A stretch of DNA of 64,000 nucleotides, taken from positions 62,001-126,000 of the forward strand of contig CAYSPG010000003.1 of NCBI GenBank assembly GCA_964432885.1, in the 5' to 3' direction. The notes beneath the pieces were generated by a model, which did no database searches, was not told the origin of the DNA, and worked only from the letters and a program-made list of their open reading frames with translations. Position 1 is the first letter of the stretch; every line of letters begins with the position of its first letter. Below are positions 53,487 to 61,240 of this stretch, one piece after another. The position numbers and the translations under genes were made by a program. The stretch comes from CAYSPG01 sp964432885. Its GTDB lineage: Bacteria; Bacteroidota; Bacteroidia; AKYH767-A; OLB10.

Positions 53487-54428
53487 TTACTCCACCATAA
53501 CAGAATCAGGAATTCCCTTCCCAAAATTTCCGCTCAGCTTTCGCAGAAGAATAATGGTAATAAAAACACTAAGCGCCACCATCCACCAGTCTTCGGGGTG
53601 GGTGCCAATCGTGTCGGGGTTCATTTGCAAATTATAATGTTGTTCCATCCACGCCATCATTACCGCCATGCCGTTATTTAAAAAATGTGCAAACACCGGC
53701 AGCCAAATACTGCCGCTCCACACCAGCAGGTATCCAAGCAGCACTCCCAGTAAAAAGCGCGGAAAAAATCCAAAAAACTGCATGTGTATGGCACTAAATA
53801 AAACTGCCGTGAGAATAATAGCCGTATGTTTTTTGCGCGTAAGCTGCGACAGCAAGTTTTGAATAACACCACGAAACAAAAACTCTTCGCCAATGGCGGG
53901 CAGCAGTGCAACCATCACAAGATTTAAAAATAAATCACTGGTGTTATCCATTTTTAAAAAAGCTTCGGTAAGCTTGGCGGCCTGCTCTTCGGACTCTTTC
54001 ATCCACAACTCAACTGATTGTAATGCCTGTGGTAAATGCATGTTGGCATTAAAATCGATAATTAAGTTTAATGCAGGAGTAATGATTACCATTAAAAGCA
54101 AAACCAACAAATAATTTTTTGTGCCCGCATTTTTATCGGCACTTAAAAACTTTAAACTATTGCCCGAAAACAAAACCCCTGCAAGCAACGAAGGCAAAAT
54201 CATAATACCAACCTGCGAAAAAATTTGAAGAAACTGCAGCACGGCAATAACATTGGGTTGAGAATAATTATTGAAATCGGCCATAGCCAAAACGACATCA
54301 GCGCCAAAAAACAAAGGGGCAAGCGCCAGCCCACCAATAGAAAAAACAGCAGTACACACCAAAAGCACCACAATAAAGATGAAAAGTTTCATCATTGCAG
54401 TGGCATCACTATACATAGCTTTCAGCAT
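53487..54428 (-). CDS. CPBP family intramembrane protease (CAAX/Abi type)
   Basis: This 313-residue protein has about seven to eight hydrophobic helices. The CPBP motifs are visible: EEFLFRG (glutamate pair and arginine), then FSAIHMQFFGFFPRFLLG (histidine motif) and PVFAHFLNN (second histidine and asparagine). The family are glutamate-type intramembrane proteases, and bacterial members act in bacteriocin self-immunity or peptide processing. The substrate here is unknown. The start is ATG 54428. Confidence 0.87.
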   Translation of the reverse strand: MLKAMYSDATAMMKLFIFIVVLLVCTAVFSIGGLALAPLFFGADVVLAMADFNNYSQPNVIAVLQFLQIFSQVGIMILPSLLAGVLFSGNSLKFLSADKNAGTKNYLLVLLLMVIITPALNLIIDFNANMHLPQALQSVELWMKESEEQAAKLTEAFLKMDNTSDLFLNLVMVALLPAIGEEFLFRGVIQNLLSQLTRKKHTAIILTAVLFSAIHMQFFGFFPRFLLGVLLGYLLVWSGSIWLPVFAHFLNNGMAVMMAWMEQHYNLQMNPDTIGTHPEDWWMVALSVFITIILLRKLSGNFGKGIPDSVMVE

Positions 54429-54457
54429 CTTTTTTATTTTTGCACGAAATTAAAAAT

Positions 54458-54558
54458 ATCAACGAATACGAATTTTTACGAATCAGCGAATGATTTCCGT
54501 CATGCCAGCAGTTTAATCAAGGCTATTCGTTAGTTCGTAAAAATTCGTATTCGTTGAT
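54458..54558. repeat. Inverted repeat with 25 bp perfect arms
   Basis: The arms ATCAACGAATACGAATTTTT (start of 54458-54482) and their exact complement at 54534-54558 enclose 51 nt. It fills the divergent gap between the CPBP and dus genes. A single related arm lies at 11146-11172, so it is a dispersed element. Confidence 0.85.
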
Positions 54559-54569
54559 GGTGAAAATAC

Positions 54570-55556
54570 ATGATAATAATCGGCAACATAGAACTTGGAA
54601 ATTTTCCTTTGTTACTCGCTCCCATGGAGGATGTAAGCGACCCACCATTTCGTTATGTATGCAAGCAAAACGGTGCCGATTTGATGTACACCGAGTTTAT
54701 TTCGAGCGAAGGGCTGATACGCGATGCCGCAAAGAGTTTGCAAAAGCTTGATATTTTTGAATACGAACGCCCCATAGGCATTCAGCTTTTTGGTAGTGAA
54801 ATAGAACATATGCGCGAAGCGGCTTTAATTGCCGAACAAGCGCGCCCCGATTTGATAGATATAAATTATGGATGCCCTGTAAAGAAAGTAGCATGCCGGG
54901 GTGCAGGCGCTGCGCTGTTGCAGGATATTCCTAAAATGGTGAGCATGACCAAAGCCATTGTGGATGCAGTAAAACCTCCTGTTACCGTAAAAACGCGATT
55001 GGGTTGGGACGATAAAACAAAAAACGTGGTTGAAGTTGCCGAGCGTTTGCAGGACATTGGAATAAAAGCATTGACGATACATGCCCGCACACGCGCACAA
55101 CTTTACAAAGGTCCGGCCGATTGGACATTGGTGGGTGAGATAAAAAATAATCCGCGCATTACTATTCCGATTTTCGGAAACGGAGATGTGGACTCACCAC
55201 AAAAGGCTTTGGAAATGAAAAACCGCTATGGTGTGGATGGTGTAATGATAGGCCGCGCAAGCATTGGAAACCCCTGGATATTTAACGAGATAAAACATTT
55301 TTTGGCAACAGGAAATATACTGGGGCCGCCAACTATTGATGAGCGTGTAGAAGTTTGCAAAACACATTTACTAAAATCAGTTGAATGGAAAGGTGAAATA
55401 GTGGGCATTATGGAAATGCGCAGGCACTATGCAAATTATTTCAAAGGCTTTGACCATTTTAAAGATTTTAGAATGAAATTGGTTACATCAGATGAGGTAG
55501 AAGAAATTTTATATCTTCTTGAACAAATACGACTGCATTATAAACTTGCTGCATAA
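54570..55556 (+). CDS. dusB: tRNA-dihydrouridine synthase (DusB type)
   Basis: This 328-residue TIM-barrel flavoprotein has LLAPMEDVSDPPFRYVCKQNG, GIQLFGSE, the active-site Cys in INYGCPVKKVACRGAGAALL, TVKTRLGWDD, HARTRAQLYKGPADW, and GNGDVDSP with GVDGVMIGRASIGNPW for FMN phosphate. It reduces uridines in tRNA D loops. The DusB assignment rests on overall similarity to the bacterial single-Dus type. The start codon ATG 54570 lies 11 nt after a 25 bp inverted repeat. Confidence 0.93.
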   Translation: MIIIGNIELGNFPLLLAPMEDVSDPPFRYVCKQNGADLMYTEFISSEGLIRDAAKSLQKLDIFEYERPIGIQLFGSEIEHMREAALIAEQARPDLIDINYGCPVKKVACRGAGAALLQDIPKMVSMTKAIVDAVKPPVTVKTRLGWDDKTKNVVEVAERLQDIGIKALTIHARTRAQLYKGPADWTLVGEIKNNPRITIPIFGNGDVDSPQKALEMKNRYGVDGVMIGRASIGNPWIFNEIKHFLATGNILGPPTIDERVEVCKTHLLKSVEWKGEIVGIMEMRRHYANYFKGFDHFKDFRMKLVTSDEVEEILYLLEQIRLHYKLAA

Positions 55557-55614
55557 TTAAAGTTGACAAAAAAATGAGTTCTTTGTTTTTAGTCTATGGT
55601 TTAAGTTTTTCTGT

Positions 55615-55715
55615 TGTCAGTTATAGTTTGTTAGTTTGTACCCCGATGTTATAACTGAATAACTACAACCAATAACTAAATAACTACAACTAAAAACCAA
55701 TAACTAAAACAGCAA
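55615..55715. repeat. Word-like direct repeats (AATAACTAAATAACTACAAC type)
   Basis: Several tandem-like copies of AATAACTA(C/A)AA(C/A) fill the gap between dusB and the acyltransferase gene, preceded by a partly complementary AGTTATAGTTTGTTAGTTTG. This is another dispersed low-complexity repeat class. Confidence 0.5.
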
Positions 55716-55732
55716 TTTAACAATCTTAATTT

Positions 55733-56299
55733 GTGGACGAAAAACTAAAAACCGACCTTTCGAAATTTAATCCAAAAGAATTTGACCGTGGCGCATCGTC
55801 ACTTAAATTTTTTGTGTGGCATTGGGTAAATGTATTTTTTTTCATAAGCCCATTTTGTCCTTCAAGTGCAATCAGATGTTTTTTATTGAGATTGTTTGGA
55901 GCTAAAGTTGGTAAGGGCGTTATCATCAGCAAGCCGGGTGTAAATATTAAAATGCCATGGCGCTTAACAATCGGCAATCATGTGTGGATAGGTGAGCAGG
56001 CTTGGATTTACAATCTTGATAATGTAGAAATTGGTAATCATGTAAACATGGCTCAGGGAGCCATGATTTTAACAGGCAATCATGATTACCGCAAGGTGCA
56101 TTTTCCAACCATTTTTGGTCCTGTAAAAATTGAGGATGGAGTTTTTATTGGGGCAAAAGCAATTGTTTGTCCAAATGTAATTTGCCGTTCGCATAGCATA
56201 CTTGCTGCAGGTTCAGTGGCAACATCTAATTTAAATGCGTATGGTATTTATCAGGGGAATCCTGCGGAGTTTAAAAAAGAGCGGAAGATTGAGGGGTAA
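55733..56299 (+). CDS. WcaF-like hexapeptide-repeat acetyltransferase
   Basis: This 188-residue left-handed beta-helix acyltransferase has FFISPFCPSSAIRCFLLRLFGAK, then hexapeptide strands (VGKGVIISKPGVNIKMPWR, IGNHVWIGEQAWIYN), the catalytic-type GNHDYRKVHF, and IGAKAIVCPNVICR. It resembles WcaF, which acetylates sugars in colanic-acid synthesis. It probably modifies an exopolysaccharide or O-antigen precursor. The start is GTG 55733. The gene ends 8 nt from the end of ispG on the other strand. Confidence 0.83.
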   Translation: MDEKLKTDLSKFNPKEFDRGASSLKFFVWHWVNVFFFISPFCPSSAIRCFLLRLFGAKVGKGVIISKPGVNIKMPWRLTIGNHVWIGEQAWIYNLDNVEIGNHVNMAQGAMILTGNHDYRKVHFPTIFGPVKIEDGVFIGAKAIVCPNVICRSHSILAAGSVATSNLNAYGIYQGNPAEFKKERKIEG

Positions 56300-56306
56300 A
56301 CAAAAA

Positions 56307-58349
56307 TTATTCTTCTTTCTCCACCCAATCGCCATTTTCTTTAATCAAATCAATAAGAGCATCCACCGCTTTTTCGGTTGCAATGCTGCGTTGCACAACT
56401 TCTTTGCCTTTGTATAAAGTAATTTTTCCAACACCACTGCCAACATATCCATAATCGGCATCGGCCATTTCGCCCGGGCCGTTTACTATGCAACCCATAA
56501 TGCCAATTTTAATTCCTTTTAAATGGTCGGTGCGTGAGCGGATTTTTGCAGTTGTTTCCTGCAAATCAAAAAGTGTGCGTCCGCAACTGGGACAACTTAT
56601 GTATTCTGTTTTTGAAATGCGCGTGCGAGCGGCCTGCAAAATTCCAAAAGCAGTTTTATTTAACTCTAAAGGATTAATTCCGTTTTTAGAATTGGCAGTA
56701 TCCAACTCCCTCTCTGGAGGAGAGGGCAGGGGAGAGGTTAACCATACACCATCGCCAAAGCCATCAATCAATAAAGCACCCACATCGGTAGAAGCATACA
56801 ATCGGAATTTTTCTAAATCTAAATCAGGATAGTTTCTTTTAATAATTACAGGAGCCCCACCCCAACCCTCCCCGAAGGGGAGGGAGAGAAACATTCTGCG
56901 CAGTTCAGGCATGGCGTGTTCATTATCTGTTTCGAAAATTAAAACAACGTTGTTTGAGGTTTGTAGTTTGAAGTTTGAAGTTGATACCTCATCAATTGTT
57001 ACACGAACAAAATTTAAAACATCCGATTTATTTTGCGCAGACAAAAACTCATCCAATGAAAATAGGGGATACGATTGATTTTTGTTTTCTAATGATAGCC
57101 ATGTGTTGTAATTGTAAATAACACCAAGAGTGCCGGGAACTTCAAAATCAATTTTATTATCGCCAGCAAAAATATAATCGCATGCCTGGTCGCTAAGGTT
57201 CCATTTATCAAGCGCAATGGAATAATTGTATCCAACAGGAAACAGGCTGGCAGCGGTTATTTTTTTATTCTGAGAAAAATCGGCAATTACTCTTGGTACA
57301 TTATGACCACCGAGGTTGGCAATGGAAATGGTTTCTCTTCGTTTGTACTCAAATGCGGAATAAGAAGTTTGTAGCTTGTGATTTGAAGTTTCAAATTCTG
57401 GAATTGGTTTATGATTTGCTCTTTTGTTGTATCTGTCAACCAAATTTTTCGCAACCGGAATTTCAAACTCTGGGTCTTCTGTTAACGAAACACGAACGGT
57501 ATCGCCAATTCCATCTTCTAACAAGGTTCCAATACCTGCTGCAGATTTTATTCTTCCATCTTCGCCTTCGCCTGCTTCTGTTACACCAAGATGCAATGGA
57601 AAGACGGCCCCCCAGCCCCCGAAGGGGGAGGAAGAAGAAAATTGCTCACGCATTTTTACGATGAGTAGACGATACGCCTGTACCATCACTTGTGGATTAC
57701 TCGATTTCATGGAGAGCACTATGTTGTGATAATTTTCGTCAACACAAATGCGCAAAAATTCCAATGCAGATTCTACCATTCCTATTGGCGTATCGCCATA
57801 GCGACTCATAATTCTGTCGCTTAACGAGCCATGATTTGTTCCAATGCGCATGGCAGTGCCGTACTCTTTGCAGATTTTTACGAGTGGTGTAAAGCGAGTG
57901 CGGATGCGTTCAATCTCTTCATTGTATTCCGCATCGGTATATTCAATTTGTTCGAATTTTTTTTTGTCGATATAATTGCCCGGGTTCACTCTAACTTTTT
58001 CTACAATGCGTGCCGCAGCCTCTGCAGCATTGGGTGTAAAGTGAATATCGGCAACAAGCGGAGTTTTGTATCCGCGCTTGCTTAATTCTTTTTTTATGTT
58101 CTCTAAATTTTTTGCCTCGTTAATGCTGGGTGCAGTTATGCGCACGTATTCGCAACCAGCTTCAATCATTCGAATGCTTTGTTCAACGGTAGCAATGGTA
58201 TTCATGGTATCCGTTGTTGTCATGCTCTGCACACGAATGGGATTTTTTCCGCCAAGCGGAACATCACCAATAAAAACTTCGCGCGTAAGCAAGCGCGAAT
58301 ATTTAGTTAAACTATTGCAGTATAAAGTTGGGGTTGATTGAATTTCCAT
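56307..58349 (-). CDS. ispG: IspG (GcpE), long form, with in-frame repeat insertions
   Basis: This 680-residue enzyme of the MEP isoprenoid pathway converts MEcPP to HMBPP. The N-terminal TIM barrel (VFIGDVPLGGKNPIRVQSMTTTDT, VRVNPGN) is followed by the extra central domain typical of Bacteroidota, chlamydiae and plants. The C-terminal [4Fe-4S] domain has YISCPSCGR (two Cys) and GIMGCIVNGPGE (third Cys). Five short stretches look like read-through repeats: SSSPFGGWGAV, SNHKLQTS, SNFKLQTSN, LSLPFGEGWGGAP and PLPSPPEREL. All keep the frame, and the catalytic motifs are intact, so the protein should be functional. Confidence 0.95.
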   Translation of the reverse strand: MEIQSTPTLYCNSLTKYSRLLTREVFIGDVPLGGKNPIRVQSMTTTDTMNTIATVEQSIRMIEAGCEYVRITAPSINEAKNLENIKKELSKRGYKTPLVADIHFTPNAAEAAARIVEKVRVNPGNYIDKKKFEQIEYTDAEYNEEIERIRTRFTPLVKICKEYGTAMRIGTNHGSLSDRIMSRYGDTPIGMVESALEFLRICVDENYHNIVLSMKSSNPQVMVQAYRLLIVKMREQFSSSSPFGGWGAVFPLHLGVTEAGEGEDGRIKSAAGIGTLLEDGIGDTVRVSLTEDPEFEIPVAKNLVDRYNKRANHKPIPEFETSNHKLQTSYSAFEYKRRETISIANLGGHNVPRVIADFSQNKKITAASLFPVGYNYSIALDKWNLSDQACDYIFAGDNKIDFEVPGTLGVIYNYNTWLSLENKNQSYPLFSLDEFLSAQNKSDVLNFVRVTIDEVSTSNFKLQTSNNVVLIFETDNEHAMPELRRMFLSLPFGEGWGGAPVIIKRNYPDLDLEKFRLYASTDVGALLIDGFGDGVWLTSPLPSPPERELDTANSKNGINPLELNKTAFGILQAARTRISKTEYISCPSCGRTLFDLQETTAKIRSRTDHLKGIKIGIMGCIVNGPGEMADADYGYVGSGVGKITLYKGKEVVQRSIATEKAVDALIDLIKENGDWVEKEE
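56705..56737 (-). repeat. Hairpin repeat copy 6, in frame inside ispG
   Basis: The core is CCCTCTCTGGAGGAGAGGG with a GCAGGGGAGAGG tail on the + strand. ispG reads the other strand as SPLPSPPEREL. Confidence 0.75.
56854..56886 (-). repeat. Hairpin repeat copy 7, in frame inside ispG
   Basis: On the minus strand the core is CCTCCCCTTCGGGGAGG followed by GTTGGGGTGGGG. It is read as SLPFGEGWGGAP, the same frame as copy 2 in the megasynthase gene. Confidence 0.8.
56951..56985 (-). repeat. tttgaagtttgaag-type repeat inside ispG (copy 2 of this class)
   Basis: The + strand reads GTTTGAGGTTTGTAGTTTGA and continues AGTTTGAAG. ispG reads the complement in frame as STSNFKLQTSN. Confidence 0.65.
57363..57397 (-). 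repeat. tttgaagtttgaag-type repeat inside ispG (copy 1 of this class)
   Basis: The + strand reads AGTTTGTAGCTTGTGATTTG then AAGTTTCAAA. ispG reads the complement in frame as FETSNHKLQTS. Confidence 0.6.
57606..57634 (-). repeat. Hairpin repeat copy 8, in frame inside ispG
   Basis: On the minus strand the core is TCCCCCTTCGGGGGCTGGGG. It is read as SSSPFGGWGAV, the same frame as copies 2, 4 and 7. Confidence 0.75.
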
Positions 58350-58354
58350 TTAAA

Positions 58355-58400
58355 TAGAACGCGGATGACGCGGATTGAACGGGTTTACACGGATTAAATT
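58355..58400. repeat. GAACGCGGATGACGCGGAT-type dispersed repeat
   Basis: GAACGCGGATGACGCGGATT followed by GAACGGGTTTACACGGATT lies upstream of ispG. A related copy (GAACGCTGATGACGCAGAT) occurs at 61123. Confidence 0.5.
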
Positions 58401-58426
58401 ATCTTAAGAACGCCTCAGTTTTTAAA

Positions 58427-58460
58427 GTCCTCCCCTACGGGGAGGATTTAGGTGGGGCTT
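58427..58460 (+). repeat. Hairpin repeat copy 9, intergenic
   Basis: CCTCCCCTACGGGGAGG followed by ATTTAGGTGGGG is the only copy of this family here that is outside a gene. It lies between ispG and the T9SS protein gene. Confidence 0.75.
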
Positions 58461-58480
58461 AATCTGTGGCTAAAAATATT

Positions 58481-59374
58481 TTAAAGTTTTATAATTTTTC
58501 GAATTGCTTTTTTATTTCTTGAATGTACTTCGATAAAATAAATTCCTTGGGAAAGGTTTGTTGTTTGTAGTTTGAGGTTTGATGTTTGAGAGACAAATGA
58601 TTTAGAAAAAACTTCTTTTCCAAAGACATCAACAATCTTAATGACATCGCCAACTTTAAACTTTAATCCCGAAACTTTAAACTCTTCCTTAAACGGATTC
58701 GGATACACCGAAAATTTTATTTCATCATCTACTGTAGAAATTCCAACAGGAATCACAGAATCGCAAGCAATGGCCATGTTGGGTTGATAATGTCCAACAA
58801 GAGAATCGTCATAACAGCGCAGTCCGTTTACCTGTGGGTCGCACATGCCAAATTGCGGAAAAAAATAAGCAAGGCTTCCAATGCCTTCAACCATTGGGCC
58901 ATTAAAGTCAAAATAATGGAATGGTGTAGCGTAAGATGTGTAAATTATTTTTCGTGTAACGGAATTTATCTGAACAAATGCAGTTGAATCAACATGAATT
59001 TGTACACTGTCAATTGGAGGCAAGCCCGGCTTGTTACTCACAATATTCCAAACATCACCTGCCTGTGCACCAAAATCATACAGCATTGAAAATTTTCCTT
59101 GCGAAGGAAGGTAATGATAAACTGTATCGTTGCTTTGATACAGGTATTGAAACGGAGTGCCAAGACATGGTGAGTTGCCTATAGTAACCTGTGTGCAATT
59201 TACTCCACTGATTACAGCCGGCCCAACAGGAACAATTACTGAAGGACCACAGACATAAGGAAAAAAATTATTACACAACTGGTAATGCCAATAGGCATTG
59301 GGGGCAGGAAAAGTTTGCGCAATAGAAATGCAATGAAAGAAAGTGCAAATAATTACTGCGACAATTTTTTTCAT
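58481..59374 (-). CDS. T9SS type A cargo protein, paralogue 1
   Basis: This protein of about 297 residues has a signal peptide (FHCISIAQ). A beta-rich body includes YWHYQLCNNFFPYVCG, YQSNDTVYHYLPSQGKFSML and GLRCYDDSLVGHYQP. The C-terminal type A sorting domain has FSVYPNPFKEEFKVSG and IYFIEVHSRNKKAI. It is about the same length and pattern as the next gene, so the two arose by duplication. The sorting domain carries GLKFKVGD and SQTSNLKLQTTN, which match the tttgaagtttg repeat class. ATG 59374 puts the signal peptide first. Function unknown. Confidence 0.85.
   Translation of the reverse strand: MKKIVAVIICTFFHCISIAQTFPAPNAYWHYQLCNNFFPYVCGPSVIVPVGPAVISGVNCTQVTIGNSPCLGTPFQYLYQSNDTVYHYLPSQGKFSMLYDFGAQAGDVWNIVSNKPGLPPIDSVQIHVDSTAFVQINSVTRKIIYTSYATPFHYFDFNGPMVEGIGSLAYFFPQFGMCDPQVNGLRCYDDSLVGHYQPNMAIACDSVIPVGISTVDDEIKFSVYPNPFKEEFKVSGLKFKVGDVIKIVDVFGKEVFSKSFVSQTSNLKLQTTNLSQGIYFIEVHSRNKKAIRKIIKL
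58558..58594 (-). repeat. tttgaagtttg-type repeat inside T9SS paralogue 1
   Basis: The + strand reads GTTTGTAGTTTGAGGTTTGA then TGTTTGAGAG. The gene reads the complement in frame as SQTSNLKLQTTN. A second, weaker copy (ACTTTAAACTTTAATCCCG region, 58650-58684) encodes SGLKFKVG. Confidence 0.6.
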
Positions 59375-59378
59375 TGAA

Positions 59379-60266
59379 TTACTGTTTGAGGATTTTTTTT
59401 GTTGCAGCAAAATGGTTTCCGGTAATCTTTAAAAAATAAATACCTTTTGTCAAATCAGAAAGTTCAACAGAAGTTTTATTAGAGAATTGTTTTTTAGTTT
59501 GATAAATTATTTTTCCGGGCAAATCATAAACAGAAATAGTGTAATCATCCTCTTTTAAATTTTCTGAATTTATATTTATTGAAGTTGAAAAGGGATTTGG
59601 CGAAATAGAAGTTAAATTGGATGATGAAAGTTCATTCACATCCGTTACAACATTGCAGGAAGTTGCAATTCCTGTTTGATATAGTCCAACAATAGAATCT
59701 TGGTAACATCGCAACCCATAAGCATAGGGGTCGCATGGGCCATATTGTGGAAATAAAAATGTTATGTTTCCTATATCTTCAATTGCTGAACCAGAGAAAT
59801 CATAATTCCATGGAAAATTTATTTGTGACCAATGATAAATATTTTTGTTAAGGCCATTAATTATTGCAGTGCCAATCGAATCAATAACGAGATAAATATT
59901 TGAAGTGCCTGTCATTATATCATCAACTGTAAGAGTTATGGTATCTCCAAGTTGAGCATTAAAATTATAAAGCAATCCAAAAGAATTAGTGTTTTGCAGG
60001 TAATGATAAACCGAATCGTTACTCTCATAAATATAAAAAGGGTTTTTAAGTGTACAAGTAGCTCCTGATGTAATTTCCAACTTGTTACATAATTTTCCTC
60101 CAATAGTGGCAGTATCTGTAGTTTCAACTACTACAGGATACCATGCAAAAAAAAGTAAGTCAAAATATTGGTAATGCCATTTAGCGCCTACAGGAGCAAA
60201 ATTTCCCTGCGAAAAAGATTTAAACGATGTAATTAAAATAAGAGCAGCGAGTATTAGTTTTTTCAT
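59379..60266 (-). CDS. T9SS type A cargo protein, paralogue 2
   Basis: This protein of about 295 residues has a signal peptide (FKSFSQG) and a body that aligns with the neighbouring gene: AKWHYQYFDLLFFAWYP, YESNDSVYHYLQNTNSFGLL and GLRCYQDSIVGLYQ. It ends in a type A sorting domain (TSISPNPFSTSININ, ISVYDLPGKIIYQ, GIYFLKITG). Paralogue 1 starts 4 nt after its stop, so they form an operon. The repeated sequence insertions of paralogue 1 are absent here. Function unknown; surface or secreted. Confidence 0.86.
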   Translation of the reverse strand: MKKLILAALILITSFKSFSQGNFAPVGAKWHYQYFDLLFFAWYPVVVETTDTATIGGKLCNKLEITSGATCTLKNPFYIYESNDSVYHYLQNTNSFGLLYNFNAQLGDTITLTVDDIMTGTSNIYLVIDSIGTAIINGLNKNIYHWSQINFPWNYDFSGSAIEDIGNITFLFPQYGPCDPYAYGLRCYQDSIVGLYQTGIATSCNVVTDVNELSSSNLTSISPNPFSTSININSENLKEDDYTISVYDLPGKIIYQTKKQFSNKTSVELSDLTKGIYFLKITGNHFAATKKILKQ

Positions 60267-60277
60267 GGGCAAATATT

Positions 60278-60988
60278 TTAGCTTACTAAAGTAGCAATAA
60301 AAAACGCAGCAGCAGCAGCAACTAATCCAATAAGGGTTATTCGCACTGCGCCTTTAACAGGAGGCTGCCCTGTAAATTTACTTTTAAAATATCCAAACAC
60401 AAGCAGGCATACTATTGTAATTATTGACGAGTAAACCAATCCGTCATTAGGTTTTGAAGTAAAAAAGTAAGCGCTTAATGGAACAATGCCTCCCACTACG
60501 TAAGCCAGACCTATATTCATGGCACTTTTGCGGGCGCGCTTTTCATCGGGCTTGTCCAATCCCAATTCGTACTTCATCATAAAGTCAACCCACTTGGTTT
60601 CGTCCTTTGCCATTTCATCGGCAATTATGTTTTGTGTTTGTGGTGATAAGCCATAAGCAGCAAAAACCTCGCGCACTTCTTCTTTTTCTTTTTCGTAAAA
60701 ATGTTTTACCTCGTATTGTTCGCGCTTTAGTTCCGAGTCGTAGTGTTCAATTTCTGTACGTCCTGCCAAGTAACCACCCAACCCCATTGCAATAGAGCCT
60801 GCACCAATTTCTGCAAGGCCTGCTGTAATAATAATAGCGTTATTGTCAACAGCGCCACTTAATCCAGCGGCTAGCGCAAACGGAACAGTAAGCCCATCGG
60901 CCATTCCAATAACAATATCACGAATAAGTTCGGATTGTAAAAAGTGTTCTTCGTTATGATGTGAGTGGGGTAGGTGGGTGTCGTGCAT
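60278..60988 (-). CDS. VIT1/CCC1-family iron/manganese transporter
   Basis: This 236-residue protein has a His-rich N terminus (HDTHLPHSHHNEEH). A first helix pair follows with IRDIVIGMADGLTVPFALAAG, where the Asp and Met of DGLTVPF line the metal path, then GLAEIGAGSIAMGLGGYLA. A Glu-rich cytosolic metal-binding domain (YDSELKREQYEVKHFYEKEK, about 85-150) comes next, and three more helices. The family moves Fe(II) or Mn(II) out of the cytosol with proton exchange. A TAnnTTTG box lies 23 nt upstream. Confidence 0.92.
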   Translation of the reverse strand: MHDTHLPHSHHNEEHFLQSELIRDIVIGMADGLTVPFALAAGLSGAVDNNAIIITAGLAEIGAGSIAMGLGGYLAGRTEIEHYDSELKREQYEVKHFYEKEKEEVREVFAAYGLSPQTQNIIADEMAKDETKWVDFMMKYELGLDKPDEKRARKSAMNIGLAYVVGGIVPLSAYFFTSKPNDGLVYSSIITIVCLLVFGYFKSKFTGQPPVKGAVRITLIGLVAAAAAFFIATLVS

Positions 60989-61011
60989 GTTGGCTTGATA
61001 AATAGCAGTAA

Positions 61012-61019
61012 CAAAAGTA
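61012..61019 (-). promoter_or_regulatory. TAnnTTTG box upstream of the VIT1-like gene
   Basis: On the minus strand this reads TACTTTTG, an exact -7 consensus match 23 nt before ATG 60988. A tttgaggtttgttgtttg-type repeat lies next to it at 61026-61050. Confidence 0.45.
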
Positions 61020-61122
61020 AGAATTAGTTTGAGGTTTGTTGTTTGTGGTTAGGATACAATAATTAATCCTTTAAAAATTTTGTTGACAGAAGAAATTACA
61101 TTTGCGATTGAAAAATAAAAGT

Positions 61123-61213
61123 GAACGCTGATGACGCAGATGTTTATGATTAAAAAAAAATTGGGCTTTTGAAAAATCATATTATATCTTAATCATTATA
61201 ATAATCTGCGTTC
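61123..61213. repeat. Imperfect inverted repeat upstream of polA
   Basis: GAACGC..GCAGAT..TATGATTAA (from 61123) is mirrored by TTAATCAT..ATCTGCGTTC (to 61213). It belongs to the same family as 58355-58400 and lies 28 nt before the polA start. Confidence 0.6.
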
Positions 61214-61240
61214 TAATTCTGTAACCACAATTTATTATAT

